Source: Croceibacterium_A sp044506885
Lineage (GTDB): Bacteria > Pseudomonadota > Alphaproteobacteria > Sphingomonadales > Sphingomonadaceae
Reading direction: 5' to 3'
Length of the DNA: 9,553 nt
Assembly: GCA_044506885.1 (NCBI GenBank)
Contig: JBIQKC010000061.1
Span: 1-9,553 of the forward strand
The notes beneath the pieces are model-generated. The model was not told where the DNA came from. It searched no databases and worked only from the letters and a program-made list of their open reading frames with translations. The first letter of the stretch is position 1. Every line of letters starts with the position of its first letter. The position numbers were made by a program, and so were the translations under genes. This document shows, piece by piece, positions 1 to 7,500 of the stretch.

Positions 1-103
1 ACCCTCATCTTCCCCCGTAGCTGCCCTCTCATCGCGGGGTGGAGCCGACCTCATAACCTCATCGCCCTGGAAGGACCCGTCATCTTCGTCGCACGTGAAG
101 GAG

Positions 104-135
104 TGGCGAGGGTGGGACGATCCGCTTCCTCGCCA
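104..135. repeat. Short inverted repeat inside the long-repeat spacer
   Basis: TGGCGAG at 104-110 pairs with CTCGCCA at 129-135, a 7-bp stem around an 18-nt loop. It lies between the arms of the long inverted repeat, near its left arm. It may be chance in GC-rich DNA. Confidence 0.4.
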
Positions 136-149
136 TCGAGGCCCAAGGC

Positions 150-170
150 GACTCAATTCAGCGTTGAGTC
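150..170. repeat. Hairpin, 7-bp stem
   Basis: GACTCAA at 150-156 and TTGAGTC at 164-170 form a perfect 7-bp stem with a 7-nt loop. No T-run follows, so it is not a typical terminator. A symmetric protein-binding site is possible. It lies inside the spacer of the long inverted repeat. Confidence 0.5.
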
Positions 171-378
171 GAACTTCGTTCCTCTGAGACCTTGGCTGCA
201 TTTTGCTGACGAGCGACCGCTCACCGGTATCGCGCTCCGCGCTTTCGGCCCCCTCACGGCTCTTAGCCTGTTGCTACCCGGACGACGGTGTGTGACGTCC
301 CTAATTGTGCTTCATCTGCCCGCCCGGGGGATCACAGAAACATCGGTGGTGGGTCAACCATTGCTGCTGACCTCGAAG

Positions 379-392
379 GCAAGGCGCCTTGC
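379..392. repeat. Perfect 14-bp palindrome
   Basis: GCAAGGCGCCTTGC at 379-392 is its own reverse complement. It lies about 45 bp inside the right arm of the long inverted repeat. A dimeric DNA-binding protein could use such a site, but nothing else in the sequence identifies one. Confidence 0.5.
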
Positions 393-530
393 ATCCCCAC
401 CCCCGCCACTCATTCCAGCACGACGACGACAACCAGTCCTTCCAGGGCGATGAGGTTATGAGGTCGGCTCCACCCCGCGATGAGTCAGCAGCTATAGGAT
501 TTTTAAGGCCCTATACGCCCCACTCCACGC

Positions 531-588
531 GTCCCGCGATAGTGGGGGCTATCGCGGCCCCTGCCGCGGCCACCACCTATCGCGGGAC
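531..588. repeat. CTATCGCGG dyad with three copies
   Basis: GTCCCGCGATAG at 531-542 and CTATCGCGGGAC at 577-588 are perfect 12-bp inverted copies. A third copy, CTATCGCGG, lies between them at 549-557. The first copy can therefore form either a tight hairpin with the middle copy (9-bp stem, 6-nt loop of TGGGGG at 543-548) or a wider one with the outer copy. The core ATCGCGGG also occurs in both arms of the long inverted repeat (31-38, and inverted at 474-481). Repeated, symmetric sites of this kind are typical of binding arrays for recombinases, replication initiators or repressors. Which of these applies cannot be read here. It lies about 300 bp upstream of the hsdM start. Confidence 0.75.
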
Positions 589-668
589 AAACCGGACGCC
601 GGTAATTTGGCCGCTTTTCGGCGACAGCCGGAGCGTCAACATTACTGCCGGGACTACCGCTCCATACC

Positions 669-686
669 TGGCGTTATTCAACGCCA
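669..686. repeat. Hairpin with 7-bp stem and 4-nt loop
   Basis: TGGCGTT at 669-675 and AACGCCA at 680-686 form a perfect stem around ATTC. No T-run follows on either strand, so an intrinsic terminator is unlikely. The position, about 205 bp before the hsdM start, would suit an operator or a structured leader, but that is inference. Confidence 0.5.
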
Positions 687-875
687 TCGTTCGACTACGT
701 TTGAACACACCATTTCCGGCTCCTGACCAAGCGGGCAGACCTGCTCCAAGAGGGCGCGAACAACCGCGGCGAGCATGCTGGGCATTTCACCCGAACGCCT
801 CCAGCATGATCTGTATCTTGCCCACTATGTCCTGGCGCCTGTACTAACTTACAACGGAGCGTCGTGGTGCGTCTT

Positions 876-884
876 GGGGAGGGA
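876..884 (+). promoter_or_regulatory. Ribosome binding site of hsdM
   Basis: The purine-rich GGGGAGGGA contains GGAGG at 878-882, ten bases before the GTG at 893. It supports GTG as the start codon, and no ATG gives a better fit to the conserved HsdM N-terminus. Confidence 0.7.
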
Positions 885-892
885 TCGGTTTC

Positions 893-2428
893 GTGCTGAC
901 TGGTGAACTGCGCAACAGGATTGACGCCGTCTGGAATGCATTCTGGGCGGGTGGGATTGCCAATCCGCTCGAGGTGATCGAGCAGATCACCTACCTGTTG
1001 TTCATCCGGGGGCTCGACGAGGTGCAGCTCCGCGAGGAGCGCAAGGCCTCGATGCTCAAGCAGCCGATGGATCGGGTGGTCTTCCCCGAGGGCAAGGACT
1101 CGCGCGGCCGGCCCTATCGCGACCTGCGCTGGAGCCGGTTCAAGAGCCGCGAGCCCAGGGAGATGTTCGAGATCGTCTCCGAGCACGTCTTCCCGTTCCT
1201 GCGCAGCATGGCCGAGGAGGGAACGAGCCACGCCGAGCACATGAAGGGCGCGCGCTTCACCATCCCGACGCCGGCGCTGTTGAGCAAGGTCGTCGACATG
1301 CTCGACGACATCCCGATGGAGGACCGCGACACCAAGGGCGATCTCTACGAATACATGCTCGGCAAGATCGCGACCGCCGGGCAGAACGGCCAGTTCCGCA
1401 CGCCACGCCACATCATCCGGCTCATGGTCGAGCTGATGGCGCCGACGCCGAAAGATACGATCTGCGATCCGGCCGCCGGCACGGCCGGCTTCCTCGTCGC
1501 GGCGGGCGAGTATCTGCGCGAGCACCATCCCGGCCTCTTCCGAGACGACAAGCTCCGTAGGCACTTCCACGAGACGATGTTCAACGGCTTCGATTTTGAC
1601 AGCACCATGCTGCGCATCGGCTCAATGAACCTGCAGCTCCATGGCGTCGAGGGTGCCAACCTCACCTATCGTGACAGCCTCGCCGAGGAGCACGGCCACG
1701 ACGCCGACGCCTATTCGCTGATCCTCGCCAATCCACCCTTCGCTGGCTCGCTCGACTACGAGACGACGGCCAAGGATCTGCTCAAGATCGTCAAGACCAA
1801 GAAGACCGAATTGCTGTTCATGGCGCTGTTCCTGAGGCTGCTGAAGCCCGGCGGGCGCGCGGCGGTGATCGTGCCGGACGGGGTGCTGTTCGGCTCGTCC
1901 AAGGCTCACAAGGAAATTCGGCGCATGCTGGTCGAGGACCACAAGCTCGAGGCGATCATCAAGCTACCATCCGGCGTGTTCCGGCCCTATGCCGGCGTCT
2001 CCACGGCCATCGTCTGCTTCACCAAGACCAATTCGGGCGGCACGGACCATGTCTGGTTTTACGACGTTCAGGCCGACGGCATCAGCCTCGACGACAAGCG
2101 CACGCCGCTGCTGCCGGCGGAGAAGCTCGGACCGGTCCCGGCAGAGGCGCTGAGCGAGGTCGAGCACGAAAAGAACAACCTGCCCGACGTGCTCAGGCGC
2201 TGGGCCGGGAAGGACGGCACGGAGCGCGAGCGGCCGCGCACGGCGCAGAGCTTCACGGTGCCGAAGGAGGAGATCGCGGGCGCCGGCTACGACCTCTCGA
2301 TCAACCGCTACAAGGAGGTGGAGCACGAGGCGGCGGAGCACCGCCCGCCAAAGGAGATCATCGCTGAGTTGAAGGCACTGGAGGCGGAGATCGCCAAAGG
2401 GCTGGACGAGCTGGAGGCGATGCTTTGA
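893..2428 (+). CDS. hsdM: Type I restriction-modification system, adenine methyltransferase subunit HsdM
   Basis: HsdM transfers a methyl group from S-adenosylmethionine to adenine (N6) in the target chosen by HsdS; M2S acts as a methylase and R2M2S as the restriction complex. The 511-residue product starts with MLTGELRNRIDAVW, the usual beginning of the N-terminal domain (about residues 1-140). The N6-methyltransferase domain has the SAM-binding motif CDPAAGTAGF at 191-200 and the catalytic NPPF at 280-283. The C-terminus ends in a charged helix (about 483-511) that would contact HsdS. Length matches the family (about 490-530). The GTG start is supported by GGAGG at 878-882. The stop TGA overlaps the TTG start of hsdS by 4 bp, which indicates translational coupling. 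The gene is very GC-rich and intact, with both key motifs. The identification is firm; the modified sequence cannot be predicted from HsdM. Confidence 0.97.
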   Translation: MLTGELRNRIDAVWNAFWAGGIANPLEVIEQITYLLFIRGLDEVQLREERKASMLKQPMDRVVFPEGKDSRGRPYRDLRWSRFKSREPREMFEIVSEHVFPFLRSMAEEGTSHAEHMKGARFTIPTPALLSKVVDMLDDIPMEDRDTKGDLYEYMLGKIATAGQNGQFRTPRHIIRLMVELMAPTPKDTICDPAAGTAGFLVAAGEYLREHHPGLFRDDKLRRHFHETMFNGFDFDSTMLRIGSMNLQLHGVEGANLTYRDSLAEEHGHDADAYSLILANPPFAGSLDYETTAKDLLKIVKTKKTELLFMALFLRLLKPGGRAAVIVPDGVLFGSSKAHKEIRRMLVEDHKLEAIIKLPSGVFRPYAGVSTAIVCFTKTNSGGTDHVWFYDVQADGISLDDKRTPLLPAEKLGPVPAEALSEVEHEKNNLPDVLRRWAGKDGTERERPRTAQSFTVPKEEIAGAGYDLSINRYKEVEHEAAEHRPPKEIIAELKALEAEIAKGLDELEAML

Positions 2429-3609
2429 ACCGGCACTGGACGGTCCGATTGGCGGAAATTGCCGATCGGATCGACTACGGGGTAACTGCGTCAGCAGCAC
2501 GGGAGAGCGTCGGCCCAAAGTTCCTCAGGATCACGGACATTCAGGATGGGACTGTCGACTGGTCAACGGTTCCATTCTGCACGGCACCTGCGAAGAAGCT
2601 CGCCGCCGCCGCGCTGATGGATGGTGACATCGTTTTCGCGAGAACCGGAGCCACGACCGGCAAGAGCTTTCGCGTCTCTGAGCCGCCCAAAGGGGCGGTG
2701 TTTGCCAGCTACTTGATAAGGGTTCGTCCTTCGGCGCGCATCGAGAGCCGCTACCTCTCCCATTTCTTCAGAACTTCCGACTACTGGAACCAAATCGCCT
2801 CAAAGTCTCAGGGCGCGGCTCAGGAGGGAGTGAACGCCACCAAGCTGGCCGACCTGAGCATCCCACTCCCCCCGCTCGACGAGCAGCGGCGGATCGCGAC
2901 GATCCTGGACAAGGCCGATGCGCTGCGCCAGAAGCGCAAGCGCGCCATCGCGCTTCTCGAAACCCTGACGCAGTCGATCTTCCTCGAGATGTTCGGCCAT
3001 CCGCTCTCGTGGCAATCAGCCGAGCCGCTGGAAGCGGTTGCACGGTTCTTGGGAGGTGCCACCCCCTCGAAGGCAGTCAAGTCGTTTTGGACTGGCCAAA
3101 TCCCGTGGGTGAGTCCCAAGGATATGAAAGTCGATGCAATCGCTGACGCGGAAGACCACGTGGATGCCAGCGCAATCGAACGATCACCACTTCAGATGAT
3201 CCCAAGTGGAAGCATCTTGATCGTCGTTCGCGGAATGATCCTAGCCCATACGTTTCCGTCAGCGTTGACGGAAAGAGACGTGACTATCAACCAAGATATG
3301 AAGGCAGTCGTATTTTCGGACAGCATCGTGCCCGAGTTCGGCTTCTGGTGTATTCGGAGCCTGTCAGACTACGTGTTGTCAAAGGTTTCTACGGCGGCCC
3401 ACGGCACCCGAAAATTGGATATGGAGGTGGTGAGGAGCTTGCCAATCATGGTTGCCCCTCGTGGCGAGCAGGAGAGGTTCGTGGCGGTCGCGAGGAAGGC
3501 GAGGAGTGCCCTCAACCTTGCGACCAGAGCTGAGCAACGGCTACACGACTGCTTCGCGTCTCTGCAGCGCCGTGCCTTTTCCAGCGACGGCGAGGAGATC
3601 GAAGAATGA
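2425..3609 (+). CDS. hsdS: Type I restriction-modification system, specificity subunit HsdS
   Basis: HsdS binds the bipartite DNA target and holds HsdM and HsdR on it. The 394-residue product has the classical double layout: target-recognition domain 1 (about 1-145), a central conserved helix (about 146-195, with LPPLDEQRRIATILDKAD and MFGHP), target-recognition domain 2 (about 196-338), and a second conserved helix (about 339-385, starting LPIMVAPRGEQERF). The two helices set the spacing between half-sites. The TTG start at 2425 lies inside the hsdM stop (TTGA) and follows GGAGG at 2413-2417 by 7 nt, so it is well supported. The end overlaps the next gene by 4 bp (ATGA). Composition is mosaic: by hand count 2881-2940 (central helix) has 41/60 G+C and 3301-3360 (domain 2) has 33/60, as expected when recognition domains are exchanged by recombination. 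The recognition sequence is unknown. Confidence 0.95.
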   Translation: MNRHWTVRLAEIADRIDYGVTASAARESVGPKFLRITDIQDGTVDWSTVPFCTAPAKKLAAAALMDGDIVFARTGATTGKSFRVSEPPKGAVFASYLIRVRPSARIESRYLSHFFRTSDYWNQIASKSQGAAQEGVNATKLADLSIPLPPLDEQRRIATILDKADALRQKRKRAIALLETLTQSIFLEMFGHPLSWQSAEPLEAVARFLGGATPSKAVKSFWTGQIPWVSPKDMKVDAIADAEDHVDASAIERSPLQMIPSGSILIVVRGMILAHTFPSALTERDVTINQDMKAVVFSDSIVPEFGFWCIRSLSDYVLSKVSTAAHGTRKLDMEVVRSLPIMVAPRGEQERFVAVARKARSALNLATRAEQRLHDCFASLQRRAFSSDGEEIEE

Positions 3610-4535
3610 GCGGCGAGCTTGCACCATTATTAGGTCGCAGCTGGAAGGAAGTCTGGCTGCCGTTGGCTCGGTCGAAGAGTGCGCCCGCGGACCTGTATAG
3701 CGAGCTTGTCCGCGAACTCGTCCCCGCCCCGCAAGCTCCCGCCCAGCCGCCGACACCTCCTCCAAATGCATTCGATGAGGCCGGCGAACTCGTCGATCCG
3801 GTCCATCAAATCGCTCACGAGCATTACAAGGCTGCGATGGCCCGTCACGCCGAGGAGCGCGATGAGTATGAGGTCGCAGTGGCAAGCGGCGACGGCAGGC
3901 CGCTCTTCCGGAAGCACCTGCTTACAGCTGGCCGCTCAGAAGCGCGCGCCGTCCAGTTGTTTGAGGGGGCGCACGAAGCCCTTGCCGTGTTCGGCGACGA
4001 AATGCAGACGAGGTATCGCGAACTCGTCAAATCGTTCTTCGCAAATCATAACCTGGCGTATGAGGTTCGTGCCGAATTTCATCTCTATCCGACGATGCCG
4101 GGGATGTTCGCCCGCATTCTGCGGGAGGTGCGGAACACGGTTGCAGGGGATCAGCACCTTCAACAGCTCTACAGTGAGTTCGAGGAGGCCTTCGCTGACC
4201 TAAAGAGCGCGAGGACCGAGGCTCGGCTGAAGACCTGCCTTCTGCGCCAGTTCAACCTCATAGAGGCCCTCGGACGCAGTTGCCCAGGAGTCACAGCCCA
4301 AACACTGGGCGCCATCTGCGACCAGAGACAATGGCCCCACGCGACGATCAAGGACGTCGGCAAGAAACTCTACGGCTTTCGCTCGGACTATCCTGGGTTG
4401 GGGCACGCCGGAAATCCCCAGGCCGTTCTCGGACCTCTTTCTCTTAAGGACTTCGTCAGTATCAGCCTGATGCTCGCGTCTTTCACCCCCTACTTCGTCG
4501 AACATCTCGATGCAGAACGCTGCTACGGGGGATAG
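3606..4535 (+). CDS. Unrecognised 309-residue protein coupled into the hsd operon (possible Abi_C/HEPN-like)
   Basis: I cannot assign a named family with certainty. The ATG at 3606 overlaps the hsdS stop (ATGA), with GAGGAG at 3592-3597 as ribosome binding site; the TAG at 4533-4535 directly abuts the TTG of hsdR. Visible parts: an N-terminal region (1-38), a proline-rich linker (about 40-53), a charged, mostly helical middle (about 55-200), and a compact C-terminal domain (about 205-300) with RLKTCLLRQFNLIEALGR, then YGFRSDYPGLGHAGN (256-270) and a hydrophobic helix near 281-297. The C-terminal pattern, an Arg a few residues before a Gly-x-Gly-His followed by a helix, recalls the C-terminal domain of abortive-infection proteins (Abi_C) and HEPN-type RxnH motifs, although the R259-H267 spacing has seven intervening residues instead of four to six. 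No signal peptide or clear membrane segment is seen. Codon use is less GC-biased than in hsdR (27/60 G+C at 4021-4080 against 44/60 at 4621-4680). Its place implies a role with the restriction complex, or an immunity or backup function. This is inference. Confidence 0.9.
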   Translation: MSGELAPLLGRSWKEVWLPLARSKSAPADLYSELVRELVPAPQAPAQPPTPPPNAFDEAGELVDPVHQIAHEHYKAAMARHAEERDEYEVAVASGDGRPLFRKHLLTAGRSEARAVQLFEGAHEALAVFGDEMQTRYRELVKSFFANHNLAYEVRAEFHLYPTMPGMFARILREVRNTVAGDQHLQQLYSEFEEAFADLKSARTEARLKTCLLRQFNLIEALGRSCPGVTAQTLGAICDQRQWPHATIKDVGKKLYGFRSDYPGLGHAGNPQAVLGPLSLKDFVSISLMLASFTPYFVEHLDAERCYGG

Positions 4536-7500
4536 TTGTCCAACTTCGCCTTCCTCGCAGACGAATTCCCGGACATCCACGACACGGCCGTGCGCGCCGA
4601 GACGCTGGCGCTGGACGATCCGCGCGCTGCGGCGTTCTACGCCCGGCTGACGCTCGAGGCGGCGGTCAAGTGGGCCTACAAGCACGACGCGGCGCTGCGC
4701 TTCCCCTACGAAGACAAGCTGAGCGCCCTGATCCACGAGCCGAGCTTCAAGGAAGCGGCCGGCACGGCCGTGCTCTACAAGGCCCGTTACATCATTGCCG
4801 TCGGCAACCGCGCGGTGCACGAGGCGAAGCCGACGCCGCAGCGCGACGCCGTGCAGGCGGTCACCGAGTTATTCCACGTCTGCTTCTGGCTGGCGCGCAC
4901 CTATTCCCGCCGCGCGCGCCCGCCGGACGGGCTAGCTTTCGACGCCGCAAAGCTCAACCGCCGCGACCAGGCGCTGAAGCTCGCCCACAGCAAGCTGCAG
5001 AAGTTGGCGGCTGAGGTCGCGGCGAAGGAGGAGAACCTCGCCGAAATGCTGCGCGACCGCACGCGGCTCGACGAGGAACTGAAGACGCTGCGCGCCGAGG
5101 TCGCCGCCGCCAAGGCCGCCAACGCCGCCATCCCCGACCGTCACGACTACGCCGAGGCAGAAACCCGCGACGCCTATATCGACGTGCTGCTGCGCGAGGC
5201 CGGCTGGCCGCTCACCGACCAGCGCGATCGCGAGTTCCCCATCGAGGGCATGCCCAACAACGAGGGCGTCGGCTATGCCGACTACGTGCTCTGGGGCGCC
5301 GACGGCAAGCCGCTTGCCGTGGTCGAAGCCAAGCGCACCCGGCGCAGCCCGCGCGAAGGCCAGCAGCAGGCGAAGCTCTACGCTGACGGGCTGGAAGCGA
5401 AGTTCGGCCAGCGGCCGGTGATCTTCTACTCCAATGGCTACGAGCACTGGATCTGGGACGACAGCGCCCATCCGCCGCGCGCCATCCAGGGCTTCCTCAA
5501 GCAGGACGAGCTGGCGCTGCTGATTGAGCGCCGGCAGTCGCGCCGGCCGCTGGCCGAGGTCGAGATCAACAAGAAGATCGTCGGGCGCTACTACCAGCGC
5601 CGCGCCATCGCCAAGGTGGGCCAGAGCTTCGAGGCCGACAGCCAGCGCAAGGCGCTGCTGGTGATGGCGACGGGCTCGGGCAAGACGCGCACGGTGATCG
5701 CGCTTGTCGACCAACTGATGCGCGCCAACTGGGTGAAGCGCGTGCTGTTTCTCGCCGACCGCGTGGCGCTGGTGAACCAGGCCGTTGGGGCATTCAAGAC
5801 GCACCTGCCGGACGCAGCGACGGTGAACCTCGTGACCGAGAAATCGGCGAATGGCCGCGTCTATGTCTCGACCTATCCGACGATGATGGGGCTGATCGAC
5901 CAGAAGCGCGACGAGGGCCGGATGTTCGGTGTCGGCCACTTCGACCTCGTCATAATCGACGAGGCGCACCGGTCGGTCTACCAGCGCTATGGCGCCATCT
6001 TCGACTATTTCGACAGCCTGCTGGTCGGGCTGACGGCGACGCCACGCGACGAGATCGACCGCAACACATATGGGTTGTTCGAGCTCGAGGATGGCGTCCC
6101 CACCGACTACTATTCGCTCGAGGATGCCGTGCGCGACGAGTATCTCGTGCCGCCGGAGCCGATCTCGGTGCCGCTCAAGTTCCAGCGCGAGGGCATCAAA
6201 TATGACGACCTGAGCGACGCCGAGAAAGACCAGTGGGACATGCTCGAATGGGACGAGGATGGGCCGCCCGACAGCGTCGACCCACAAGCGCTCAACAAGT
6301 GGCTGTTCAACGTCGACACCGTCGACAAGGTGCTCGAACACCTGATGACACACGGCCTTAAGGTCGAAGGCGGTGACCGGCTCGGCAAGACCATCATTTT
6401 CGCCAAGAACCAGGCGCACGCCGAGTTCGTCGAGGAGCGGTTCAACGCAAACTACCCGAAGCTCGCGGGGCACTTCGCGCGGGTCATCACGTTCAAGACC
6501 GAGTATGCCCAGAGCCTGATCGACGACTTCTCGACCAAGGACAAGGCGCCGCACATCGCCATTTCCGTCGACATGCTCGATACGGGCATCGACGTGCCGG
6601 AGGTGGTCAACCTCGTCCTGTTCAAGCTGATCCGCTCCAAGACCAAGTTCTGGCAGATCCTCGGCCGCGGCACCCGCCTCTGCGAGGACCTGTTCGGGCC
6701 GGGGAAGGACAAGGGGTGCTTCTACGTCTTCGATTTCTGCCAGAACCTCGAGTTCTTCGGGCAGAACCCCGCCCTGAAGGACGCACCGGCCGGCAAGGGG
6801 CTATCCGAGCGGCTGTTCGAGGCGCGGCTCGACCTGGTCCGCGAGCTGAACGAGCGCGCGAAGGAGAAGCACCTCGCTGGGCTGGCGGAGGACGCTGAAG
6901 CGTTTCTCGATGAGCTCGAGGGGCCGGAGGCTCCCGCCGACGAGGACGCACTGAGGTCCCAGACCCTTGCTGTGCTCCGCGACTACGTCGCCGGCATGAA
7001 TCTCGACAACTTCGTGGTGCGTCCGCACCGGCGCGTCGTCGAGCGCTTCCAGGCCGAGGGTGTATGGGCGGATATTAATGAGGAGGCCCGCGGTGAGCTA
7101 CTCGATGAAGTAGCGCCGCTGCCGTCCGAGCGCTCGCTCGGCACTGAGCCGGCCAAGCGCTTTGATCTTCTGATGCTCAACCTGCAGCTGGCATTGCTGA
7201 AGAGTAGCAAGAGCTTCGACCGCTACCGCAAGCAGCTTCTCCTGATCGCAGCAGCCCTCGACGAGCAGTTCTCGATCCCGATCGTCGCCCGCCAGCAGGA
7301 GCTCATCCTCGAGATCCAGACCGACCCCTGGTGGGAGGGCGTGACCGCGCCGCTGCTCGAACTGGTGCGGCTGCGGCTGCGTGACCTGGTCCAGCACATC
7401 GACAAGACCAAGAAGCGGCTCGTCTACTCCGACTTCGAGGACGAGCTGGGGGCCGGCGCCACCGTCGACTTGCCGCAGATCGGGGCGGTCGACTTCAACC

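Larger units (their letters stand above)
18..494. repeat. Long inverted repeat with 49-bp perfect arms
   Basis: Positions 28-76 and 436-484 are exact reverse complements over 49 bp, with a 359-bp spacer. Outside the perfect core the match continues in the same register: three mismatched positions (25-27 against 485-487), then seven more matching bases (18-24, TAGCTGC, against 488-494). On the inner side the match fades over about 18 bases (roughly 11 of 18 agree). The arms contain repeated CCTCAT words. No direct target-site duplication is visible next to either possible boundary. It could be the terminal inverted repeats of a small non-autonomous element (MITE-like), two opposed copies of a dispersed repeat, or two ends of a lost insertion sequence. 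The repeat itself is certain; its nature is not. Confidence 0.92.
1..892. other. Repeat-rich non-coding region upstream of hsdM
   Basis: I see no convincing gene in this stretch. The open frames at 103-453 and 389-847 translate to low-complexity, Pro/Arg/Ser-rich products with no recognisable motif, and the minus-strand frame that enters from the right is a shadow of hsdM. What the stretch does hold is structure: a long inverted repeat (18-494), a CTATCGCGG dyad (531-588), and shorter hairpins at 104-135, 150-170, 379-392 and 669-686. It must also contain the promoter of the hsd operon. The only candidate I can point to is TTGCCC at 818-823 followed after 18 nt by TACTAA at 842-847, and this is a weak match to sigma-70 boxes. 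The region could be the remains of a mobile element or a regulatory or replication module. The sequence alone does not decide. Confidence 0.6.

Noticed and set aside
103..453. 116-residue open frame on the plus strand
   Set aside because: Low-complexity Arg/Ser/Pro/Leu composition, no motif, and it runs through the right arm of the inverted repeat; open frames of this length are common in GC-rich non-coding DNA.
18..494. CRISPR array or simple terminator as an explanation of the left repeats
   Set aside because: There are only two inverted long copies and no regularly spaced direct repeats, and the arms are far too long and too far apart for an intrinsic terminator.
389..847. 152-residue open frame on the plus strand
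   Set aside because: No recognisable domain, and it spans the inverted-repeat arm, the CTATCGCGG dyad and a hairpin; the translation does not look like a folded protein.
1..892. Far attachment site (copy of the tRNA-Ser 3' end) in the left region
   Set aside because: I looked for the T-arm and acceptor sequence in both orientations and found only short chance matches such as GTCGAAC at 169-175.
695..1570. 291-residue open frame antisense to hsdM
   Set aside because: Antisense to the conserved HsdM methyltransferase region and without motifs of its own.
4932..6554. 540-residue open frame antisense to hsdR
   Set aside because: A shadow of hsdR in GC-rich DNA: the sense strand carries all nuclease and helicase motifs, and the antisense product is Val/Arg/Leu/Asp-rich without motifs.
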